From contig JACGCN010000039.1 in the NCBI GenBank assembly GCA_014905825.1, forward strand, positions 419,064 to 483,063: a stretch of 64,000 nucleotides of DNA, in the 5' to 3' direction. Source of the stretch: Lyophyllum atratum. Taxonomy: Eukaryota; Basidiomycota; Agaricomycetes; Agaricales; Lyophyllaceae. A model generated the notes under the pieces. The model made no database searches. It saw nothing but the letters and a program-made list of their open reading frames with translations, and was not told the origin of the DNA. Below are positions 55,611 to 64,000 of this stretch, piece by piece. Both the position numbers and the translations under genes were made by a program. Position 1 is the first letter of the stretch. The number at the start of each line of letters is the position of its first letter.

Positions 55611-57966
55611 TCAATTAGCTCCGATGAATTGATACAGAATCCTTCGTACAAAGCCCGAAAGATGCTGTGGGTCATTCTGGTATGTGCTCTGCAGAGGGAG
55701 AAACCAACACCGTGAACACATGTCACCAAGGCAAGATATATAACAAACACCCACCATGACCATCGCCATCCCCAGCGCCGTCAACTATAAAAAAATGCTC
55801 GACCCATCAGTACACGTCCCCAGCACACAAAATCCTGAAAAAGCAGAAGAAATACTCACCCACATCTCCCCCCAATTCCCCGTCCGAAATACCAGCCCCT
55901 TCCCCCTCGCCATCACCCACGCGCTCTCCAGCCCCTTCGGCAGCACATACATCGCCAGCTCCCCGCGCCTCCTTTTCGCCTCCACGAACAGCGACAGCCC
56001 CGCCATGAACCCCGGGAACCAGAACGAGGCCTTCGACACGAGGGCGTCGATGAACGCCTGCGGGACGGCGCGGAGCGGGTTCGAGGACTTGGTCAGGCGG
56101 AGGAGGGTGAGGTATTTGTGGAGCTTGTGCTTGTAGCAGAACATCGCTGTTCAAGGAAGGTCAGTTTCCCCCCCTCTTTTCGGGTTGTTTTGTTAGGGGT
56201 GTTCAGAGGGGAGAGACGCACTCTGATAGATCACGACGAAGACCCCGAGGAAGGCGGAGCTGCGCAAGCTTCCAAGACCCGCACGAACGAGGACCTTGCC
56301 CGGGTCTTGCACGAACGCCGCCCTCTTAAACAGGACAGCGGGCACGAAGTGGAGCGCGCCATAAATCGGGAGCATCCACTTGAACACATCAAAGAAGCGG
56401 TCGAGCGGGACCGAGCTGCACGATGTCAGGGCGGGGTGGACCGCGGAGCACGGTGCGTAGGTCGGGATGTACAGCGGCCCGGCGAGGGTGCTGGTGTCGG
56501 GCGGGGAGAGCAGGAGGGAGCGCAGGTTGAAGAGGTCCTTGGCGTTGCTTGGGGTGATGTCCTGCGATGAAAGTATTGAAAGATGTGTGTGGAAAGGGAA
56601 GTGGATGGGTGGCTTACGCTTCGGGAGACTAGACGGTCGAGGTCAGCGACGTCGAAGCTGCCTGACCTGACGAGATCGTGGTTTATGCGCACACATTCCG
56701 CAGGGACTTTCGCGGCTTGGCCGATCCTGATCGATAATGAGATTATGTTTATTTCTCATGATCGGTGCGTCAAGCGGCTTACCAGGCCGAGTATGAACGT
56801 GGAAGGGTATCCGGGCGTAACAAGAATCCGTATAGAATCTGCCCAGATCTGATCAAGAGTAAGTATGTCATGGCAAGCGACAGGTATGGCAGATACGTAC
56901 GCCAGCGCGAACACCAAAACATCTCCATAGGGTACCCTGATACCTCGTTTCGTGGTGTACGCGTTGTACGAGCCTTGCAAGCCACTGTAGAAAATACATC
57001 AGTCTTCATTTCTGAGATAGGAGCGCATTACGTACCGAACGAACATCTGTTGGGCTATGACGTTTCGTCTGCCTCTCTTCTCCCACATGATCGCAAGCCC
57101 ACCCGCAATTGCCCCAGCAAGTGCCGCATGCCACCTCCTCGTCTTCTTCCTAATCAAGGCAAGCTGCGCATTGGTGCTTAGAGACAGCCGGGCCGTGCGT
57201 TTGGAGAGAGGGACGCGGAGAGTGGTAAGAGGATGCTCCGAGGTAGGACCATGTTCCAGGTCATCAAAGAACGGGGACTCGGACGTCTCCCCGTCTATCG
57301 TGATCCTTGGGTGTATCTCTACTGGGGGGTTAAGTGCCGGGATGAGAATGGGAAGGGCGTTGAGCAGGAACTTGTATACAGATGTAAAAGTCCCTAGAAC
57401 CATGGTTAGCAGGTCAGAGGTGGTTGCATAGTATAGTCCTTCGCACCAAGCATCAACCCGAACCGCAATGTATCTCTCCCGAACACAGCCTGTCGTACAA
57501 CGGCAAATCGGATGTCCCTAGAAGTAGATGAGCCTGGTCCGAAGACTGAAGTACTTCGATAAGTTCTGCTTACCGAGGAACCTTGTGTATTCGAATGAGC
57601 GCTAGTATGAGGTTTACACATGCTCGTATGCTTAACGCGAGTGCCCCAGATCCTACGAAGCGCCTCCCGTCAGTCTACGAAACAATCAGAGCCGTCCAGC
57701 CCACTCACTAAGCCCCCCGTCGCCGCATGCTCCAAGCACTCCCTCAGCGTCGTCAGTTCCGCCACCGGCTCTCCACGATCGCGCCAGACCATCTTCCGGG
57801 CCTCCCTGAGCCTCTCCTGATGATTCGCAAGCGCCACCAAGTTGTCGAAGGACGCCATGGCGCGTCGTGGGGTGAAATGAATGCCCTCCGATGGCGTGTA
57901 GGGCGCGTCTGCGTCTGCTGGCGTGCAGGCGCCAGTAGTCAGGGGAGTTTCGGACCCTGAGTCCAT
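55611..57966 (-). CDS. TMEM135-type multi-span membrane protein
   Basis: Eleven exons: 57966..57709, 57674..57574, 57517..57447, 57393..57036, 56984..56901, 56848..56783, 56726..56618, 56561..56222, 56146..55860, 55784..55755 and 55688..55611. They encode about 593 residues. It matches the TMEM135 family (peroxisome/mitochondria-linked membrane proteins related to Tim17/22/23). Seen are RACVNLILALIRIHKVPR, a segment rich in AGAIAGGLAI, SGQILYGFLLRPDTLPRSY, the Cys-rich PCSAVHPALTSCSS, CYKHKLHKYLTLLRLTKS and a C-terminal YQNDPQHLSGFVRRILYQF. The join between exons 1 and 2 is ambiguous: the strong GTGAGT donor needs an unusually short intron, while a weaker donor four bases on (exon ending 57705) with acceptor at 57653 also keeps frame. 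An upstream in-frame ATG lies at 58029. Confidence 0.83.
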
Positions 57967-58539
57967 CTTTTTCACGTTAAGAAGGTCTGCAAGTGTGGGG
58001 TAACAGGAGATCCCCAGTGAGTGTGTCAATTTGAATTGAGGGCGTTAGGTGGAGACGGGCACGAGGAAGCCGGTGGGAGCAGGAAAATCACAAGGATGGT
58101 CATCTTGATCAAATTTGACTTTTGGCTATTTACCGCAATAATGATCTATATCTTTGTGTCGACTATGGCTTTTCTAGTCGTGTAAAGGCATACCTAGCTC
58201 TGCACAGCACCTGTCCTTCTCAGCCGACCTGTCCATCGAATTACTGTCCAGGACTGGACGCTGGCACTAAGTAACGTCTACAGTGAGTGGATCCTCGGGG
58301 CCCAGCGAATCACAGATAGTCAGCACTCGAATGCAGTCCTGCATCCCTCAAACATCCCTCCAATTCTCGCTGTCGCTCTCTCCAGACGATGATGGAGGAA
58401 GAAGAGCCTCAGGTACCAGCTAAGTGGTTAGAAAAACAACGAGGCAGGAACGGGGTGAACTCGGCGCATGAATTGATACGTAAACATGCGAGTACAACCA
58501 TGTATTTTACTGCTTCACGGCGCTGACGATTTTCTCTGG
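57967..58539. other. intergenic, TMEM135-like gene to Cys-rich gene
   Basis: Upstream of the membrane-protein gene and downstream of the interrupted Cys-rich gene. No gene or repeat is supported. Confidence 0.5.
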
Positions 58540-58804
58540 TCACCTTATCAGGAGCATACCTATATCTTCCTGTCAAAAAACCATCGTTCAGAGTTGGATA
58601 GATACTCACATTCGTGACGCCGCATGTAGATCCAGCTAGAGAATGACACGGGTAACCCTCGGGTCTCATGGTCGAGAACCGGACCCCTACCCTCAATAAA
58701 CCCACACCCGCAGCACGGGTAGGGGTTCTCCGCGAGTTTGCCTACGGGTCAGTGAAGGGTTCACGGGTCCAAGAAACCCGTACAATTTTTGACACATGTG
58801 GTTT

Positions 58805-58927
58805 TTGTTGATTTTGTTGATTTTGAAATTGATTTGTTGATTTTGAAATCAACAAAATCAACAAAAAAAATCAACGAAATCAACGAAAAATCAACGAAAT
58901 CAACGAAATCAACGAAGTCAACGAAGT
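58805..58927. repeat. AT-rich low-complexity repeat (atcaac/gttgat units)
   Basis: Runs of gttgattt on the left and aatcaacga on the right make a partly self-complementary block inside the hAT element. Its frames read as simple VDF or KST repeats and are not genes. Confidence 0.9.
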
Positions 58928-59608
58928 CATGTGATGCAAAAATGGATATGCACATTAGGGTTGTGGAAATAACTCCCGGCCGGTTTTTTACCCAGTAAAT
59001 TACCCGTGTGGGTTCTGGGGGATTTTTTTACAGGTAATTTACAGGTAATTTACCAATCATGTGACATAATCATGTGATTTATTTCGCGACCATCGAGGAG
59101 ATCATCTCCGCGCCAAAGTCCAGCAATTTTTGAGCCAGGGATGACTCAGTAAGCTTTAATATATACTATCAGAGTGTAAAACCCATTTCATTCGAACTGC
59201 TGAGCAGTGTGAACACAATGGTACACTTCCATCCACTAGGTGGGCTGTCCCCCGAAATTCCGAGGAGATCATGATCAAGGACATTGAGATCATCAGGCAG
59301 TAGTATTCCTCCGTACAGGGCGACCTGGAGGTGTAGTAGCCATGACGTGAACATGAACGTCAAGCAGTGATAACACGTCTCTCTGACAGCCTACCCACAG
59401 GGAATCGGATTCAAAATGCGACAAACTTTGGGCTGGATCATGCACGTGACACGGTAAACTACATACGCGATTGGTAAATAACTGCTCCAAACTGGGCCCA
59501 GTAAATTACCAGTAATATACCGGTAAATAACCGGTAAATAATCGTTTGGTAAAAAATTGAAGGTTTTTTCCACAACCCTAATGCACATATTCATTTTTGC
59601 ATCACATG
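58926..59608. repeat. palindrome arms flanking the MITE
   Basis: The left arm gtcatgtgatgcaaaaatg (58926..58944) is complementary to the right arm ending at 59608. Without the MITE and one 8-base target copy, the two arms lie a few bases apart, forming a near-perfect palindrome of about 50 bases. Confidence 0.85.
58956..59580. mobile_element. 625-bp hAT-type MITE nested in the transposon
   Basis: Terminal inverted repeats TAGGGTTGTGGAAA / TTTTCCACAACCCTA are bordered by an exact 8-base duplication atgcacat (58948..58955 and 59581..59588). Subterminal ggtaatttac / ccggtaaata motifs recur near both ends. There is no coding capacity. Confidence 0.87.
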
Positions 59609-59722
59609 ACTTCCAATTTCAGAATTTGCAGAACTTTGTGCGACTTATTTCTGCCTGCCCTGATTTGCTCCAAATTTGGACTACCCTCGAGTCGCGCTTG
59701 TAAATAGGAGAGTACATGTTAG

Positions 59723-62700
59723 CTACCCTATAATGCGGTCCCAGTCCAAGGCAAGCTCCTCCTCGTCACCCTCAACCTCAGGCCCACTGGTACCTATCTT
59801 GATGTCGGCATCCTTAACCAGCCCAAGCTGGCTCCAAGCTCCAACACAGAGCTGAGCTCGCGTAGATTGGACCGAGAGACGGCCTCGAAGGTGCGATAAA
59901 AGAAGCCGGCCCTGGCTAAACACGCGTTCCACATCAACAGATGTGGCTACATAAAACCGGGTATCAGCTTAATACAATCATCATTCGTAGCATGAGGCAC
60001 ACACCTGGTACGGACAAGTAATCAAGAGCCATACGAGAGAGGCGCGGATAGATGTGCCGGCGCTCAACCCACCAGACAAGAACGTCCTCCACGTGCTCGG
60101 GGTCAGTGCTCAGGTATCGATCGATTTCAGAGCGAAGATCGGCGGCCTTGGGAGCAGTGAGGGCGGGGAGGGCGTCGAAAATGTTGACCTTCTTCGCAGA
60201 CTTGGCCTAAGTCTTATCTTAGAGTAATGACCACAAAACAGAGTGATATACTTACCTGGAATGACGGTGAGGTCTCAGTCTCCATCTCTCCATCACTCTC
60301 GATATCTGCAGCAGCATACGAACGGTCGAATTCTGTTCGAAAAATCTCCTCGGCGGCCTCGACCCAGTCATCCTCCCAGCTAGCATTCTTGAAGTACTGA
60401 AGTTTATGACGAGGATGGAGGACTGGCAAACATGCATCAGTATGCGAGGGTTAAGAGTAAATGAAAGACGTACTCATCGCAATACGGTAGATCTCAGAAT
60501 AATCGGTTTTGTTGTAATAACGATTCAGGGTAGTTTTTCCGATAGCCAGGGCAGCTTTGATGGCTGGATTGAACCGTTTGCTTGTAGCAGCGGTGGCGAG
60601 GTTACAGGTACTTATCGATGTGATCCATGGCAGGTATAACAGTGGCGATGTTCGGAGTCTTTCGAGAGAAAAATAGGGTCGCATCCTTTAGAATCTGTGA
60701 ATTGTCAGAATTGATAAGGAAGTCCCAAGATGACGGACAACGCACCAACAAAACGTCACGGAGCTGCTTCACCAATACCCAATCCTCCTCACTAAGCTCA
60801 TACTTTCGTATCTTAGCTTGACGATCGCCTGTGATCTTGTCGATAGCCGCCCGATAGTCCACAGCAAAGACAAGCATATCATAGGTAGAATTCCACCTTG
60901 TTGAGACGTCCCGTGGCATCATCCGGCTGGGCAACTTGAGTTCCTCGAGAATTGAGAACCATTTGGGCAAGAGGAGGGTTGGCGAGTTCTTCAGTGCGAA
61001 CGCTGTTGCACGAACCTGTGCAATGACGCATCAAAATTTGAAGCTCAGATCTAATCTCCATTTCAACTCACCTTCGCCAGCAAGACACGCAGTGGTTGGA
61101 CTGACTCGTTGAGACTCTCGCGCTCATCATCGCTCATCACCACCGTCTCATCAACCCACCCATCTACATTATCCTCTGTCTCAATGTCACGCTCGTCCTC
61201 ACCTGCCTTATCTCTGATCGCAAATCCTTCAAGATCTTCAGCAAGGGCTGCCATCTCCTTTGCAGCTTCGTCAATCGCCTCCTTGGCCTTCGCTTTTGGT
61301 GGATCAAATGGCTTCAAGATGCTCTTACACACGAGATTGAGAATGTGAGTGAAGCATCGAGTTTGGTTTGGCGCGCCAGGAAAATTATCAATTGTGTAGG
61401 AGAGCGCCTCAATCATGGTGTCGTTATTCGAAGCATTATCACAGGTGATGCTTAGCATCTGGGTACCTCGGTGAGTCGTTAAAATGGTGGAATCCAGTAA
61501 GATACTTACTTTGTGCTCGATTCCATTCCGAAGTCGCTCAGGATTTGGGGCAAAGGCTTCTGCTAGGTGAATACCACTATGGGACCGGGAGACTTCAACG
61601 AGGTCCAGCAGCATCGAAATCGGTTTTGCCGTCATGTTCGAAGTGAACTGTGACCGCAACGTAGGCCTTATGGTTTGGAGATGTCCACGCATCTGTTGCG
61701 AAGCTCAGGGCACCATCGTGCTCCTATTTATGGTAAGTTCCTCAGTGTATCACAATATTGATAGCTGATGACGTACCTGCAGCATTCTAGCTATTCTTTC
61801 ACGAACACAGCACAAAGACTCGCTTCACATCCCGAGACACACCGTCGCTGGGGAAGGGATATGACGTTGGGGTCGTCCGTCTTTAGGAGGACAACAACGC
61901 ACGATCGCCGATGATCTTGAACGGCCGTTTTGCCTCGCAGACCCAGCGACATATTTCGGCCCTGATATGCTGTGAGTGATTATAACATCCATTAGATCGA
62001 CACTGACCTAGTTTCTTCATCCGTATGTGGTCTATGGGAGTAACTGACAGCCCCACTTTTTTTGATCCTCTCGAATGCAGCAGTAATCGAGCCATCACGC
62101 CCGCCGGCCATGCGGATGACCTCGCGAGCAGCATCGACATCCTTCGTGGCATCAGCAGCGGCAATGGCCTCGATGCCCCAGCATGTCTTGGCGTGCTTAC
62201 GTAGATTACTGGTGGATCGCGCATCCTTCGTGTCGAGGTAACGATTGACTGTCCGTGCATCACGGCCTCGGCCCTTGCAGCTTTTTGCGCTACAGACAAA
62301 CTGGTGGACACGGCGGCCATCAATCTCGAGGACCAACGGCATGGGCTTGAAGAAGGCGTATATAGGTGAGCGCCACTCAGCGGACAGCCGTTCTTTATTA
62401 ATGTTGTGTTAGCTCTTTTGATATCACAACTTCGAGAGGGAAGGCACGTACTCAGCTCCGATGCTGGGGTTTCATCACCACGCCCATGCCCACCTTCCTT
62501 GACGTCGTTGGTATCTTCGTTACCATCTTCGTCTTCCTCATCAGACTCACCAACCATGACAGGCATGTCCTCGTCATCAGAGTCAACATGATCAACAAGT
62601 GGCGGCAACTCAGAGTAAGGGGATTCATCACGCGTTCCATCTCCATCCAACCACACTGAATCGGGTGATTGGTATTTCATCAGAATCCTCCAGAACGGGG

Positions 62701-62874
62701 GCTTCATGTTCTTATTCCAGGGTCAGTCTGATAGGCGTACACATTGATATGTCACTCACTTTTAGATTTGTCGGCAGGTACCTTTTTCTTTTGAAAGAAT
62801 TCAGCACTTGCAAGAGCTCGCGCGGTTGGCTTGCGTTGACGAGGGCCAAGGGAGGATGCGGCAGTTTGAGACAT
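59723..62874 (-). pseudogene. hAT transposase, degenerate
   Basis: Recognisable pieces are in order: a BED-like zinc-finger N-terminus (FVCSAKSCKGRGRDAR ... STSNLRKHAKTCWG), AEICRWVCEAKRPF, ATDAWTSPNHKAYVAVTVHF, SITCDNASNNDTMIEAL, QTRCFTHILNLVCKSIL, RDVSTRWNSTYDML and the C-terminal dimerisation block ERVFSQGRLLLSHLRGRLSV. Frame changes are needed near 61880 (after GDRALL), near 61800 (VFVLC to ERIARML) and near 61633 (HDGK to ISMLLDL), so it cannot encode an intact protein as written. Introns complicate exact counting. Confidence 0.85.
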
Positions 62875-63765
62875 GTTAAGCAGAGAAGTAGTGTAGTATA
62901 GTTTTTGTGGACAAGCGCTTTGCAAACACGATCGAGCTTTTTTTGTGTACTGGGCCCTATAGTTATGAGAATTAAGGTTTTGGGTTTTGTGCCACGTGTT
63001 TCGGGGATTTCGGTGCTCTCCTTTTAGGCATCAAAACATGCCATACCCTCTGCACGGGTACCGGGTCACTTGTGGGTTTCAATATCCATACCCAGACCCT
63101 TACCCTCACATACCCTCACAATGGACCCTCGAGGGTATACAAACCCTTGATAATATCTAGATCCAGCGCAACAAGGTATACCATTGCCGCAGAGGTTTCC
63201 TCGGGGTGCACAGGGATAACAAACCTGGTTGACAACAGCAAATCAATGGCATGGAGTGTGATAGGACCTCCATTCTGGTTCAAGACGTACGCTACTGCTT
63301 GTATGGCAATAAAGATCGTTGCAGCATGGTATGCCGTGAGTACAGAAGTTGCCCTGCTTCGCGCAGCCATAGCAGGTCTGAAAGATAAAATCTTGTAAGT
63401 ATCTAACACGGCGTTCCGTTCTATCATGATCAGGCCTTACATTGCTGACGGTATGGCAATAATAGTTATTGCAACACGGTATGCCATTGGTACACCATCC
63501 ACCCAAATTTGCACAGTTCTCACACGTCTGGAGGACCAACAGGTTAGCCTTCCATAGCCGGTTTACCACTCTGGTGGAAACGTACACCCTGGACAGTGTT
63601 GCAATAAACACCCGGGCAGCATGCACCATCGATGCACCAATTTCCCGCGCCCGCACATAGCGCAGCCCTCTCAGTCACGTTATAGGAGGCGAGAGCACTA
63701 CCAGCGACCGTCGAAGACGCAGAGACAAGAGCAAGAAGGGCCAGCGAGACACGGCTGAAACGCAT

Positions 63766-64000
63766 GGTAGTGATAGCAGACAGGCTGATATGGAATGTTT
63801 AAGGCAAGCTTGCTATCGAAACATGAGGGGGCTTCGATACCCTAGCCTTTATACCCGTGGACCTTCTTCTCCCAAGCTGCAGCATCTCCGCACAGGACTG
63901 CATCAATCCAGGGCTTGTCCAGGGCACCCTGACCGGTTGTCAGAACATATAGACAGCGGCCCCCAAGTAGTCATTCACACGAGGTCGGAGGTTGGTACAG
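63766..64000. other. upstream region of the Cys-rich gene
   Basis: No coding signal is seen. The region should contain the promoter of the minus-strand secreted-protein gene and runs to the window edge. Confidence 0.5.

Larger units (their letters stand above)
58637..63157 (-). mobile_element. hAT-family DNA transposon, about 4.5 kb, decayed
   Basis: A 10-base direct repeat tagatccagc flanks the element at 58627..58636 and 63158..63167 (hAT elements make 8-base duplications; extra matching bases may be chance). The ends are imperfect inverted repeats sharing ACCCTCG and a following GGT..CAT block, with several TACCC/GGGTA subterminal motifs. Inside is a broken hAT transposase on the minus strand and a nested 625-bp MITE. 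It sits in exon 4 of the Cys-rich gene, and excision would restore the exon frame. Confidence 0.82.
58540..63765 (-). pseudogene. secreted Cys-rich protein with one-module exons, split by a hAT element
   Basis: Five exons: 63765..63586, 63527..63441, 63377..63291, 63224..63158 continuing at 58626..58610, and 58569..58540. With the element and one target copy discounted, the frame is open for 155 residues. Exon 1 encodes a signal peptide (MRFSRVSLALLALVSASS) and a first Cys motif. Exons 2, 3 and 4 each encode exactly one 28-29 residue module with spacing C-x2-C-x6-C-x5-CC-x4-C (core GIPCC), bounded by phase-0 introns, so modules could be added or lost as whole exons. The last Cys of module 4 lies beyond the insertion. 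Secretion is inferred from the signal peptide. Disulfide pairing and function are unknown; no toxicity is implied by the sequence. Confidence 0.75.

Noticed and set aside
58761..58998. Repetitive VDF / KST frames
   Set aside because: Produced by atcaac/gttgat simple repeats inside the hAT element, not by a gene.
63116..63427. 103-codon minus-strand frame reading through exon 3/4 introns of the Cys-rich gene
   Set aside because: It runs out of frame relative to the Cys modules; the spliced frame explains the conserved CC motifs better.

Overview
This window is nuclear DNA of a filamentous basidiomycete, most likely an Agaricomycete. Almost every gene is cut by many introns of about 45-65 bases. 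The gene set is fungal (Nup192, SAP18, TAF11, Mcd4, mitochondrial methionine aminopeptidase). The accessory genes are of kinds typically expanded in mushrooms: an NLR with an MLKL-like N-terminus, F-box families and small secreted Cys-rich proteins. No rRNA, tRNA or CRISPR was seen. Gene models were built by hand: the reading phase was checked at every splice junction, and coding lengths sum to multiples of three.

Layout. 0-4 kb, minus strand: partial SH3 protein, SAP18, and a NADAR N-glycosidase-like protein with an N-myristoylation-type start. 4.5-8.4 kb: a divergent pair of hotdog thioesterase paralogs, one split by a 737-bp inverted-repeat element, then ITPase. 9-12 kb: a STAND/NLR protein. 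12.5-16.4 kb: a small Cys protein, TAF11 and an F-box protein. 17.7-24 kb: Nup192/Nup205. 24.2-25.6 kb: mitochondrial methionine aminopeptidase. 26-34 kb: three tandem F-box paralogs with a duplicated scrap of the aminopeptidase gene between copies 1 and 2. 34.7-49.5 kb: two class I histone deacetylase paralogs with matching exons, flanking Mcd4, an NCS2 purine permease, an F-box/LRR-like gene and a small ORF. 50.4-54.8 kb: two convergent paralogs of an unknown family (a third relic lies at 8.7 kb). 55.6-58 kb: a TMEM135-type membrane protein. 58.5-63.8 kb: a secreted Cys-rich gene built from one-module exons, split by a decayed 4.5-kb hAT element that itself carries a 625-bp MITE.

Functional themes. 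SAP18 and the two class I HDACs belong to Sin3/Rpd3-type chromatin repression. TAF11 is general transcription machinery. ITPase is nucleotide-pool sanitation, and the NCS2 permease imports purines. Mcd4 makes GPI anchors. The F-box genes probably feed SCF ubiquitin ligases. The NLR is a likely non-self recognition or cell-death regulator.

The most informative parts are the two nested-insertion loci (4.6-6.1 kb and 58.5-63.8 kb). In both, removing the element and one target-site copy leaves the host exon in frame. Both genes were therefore probably intact until insertion.
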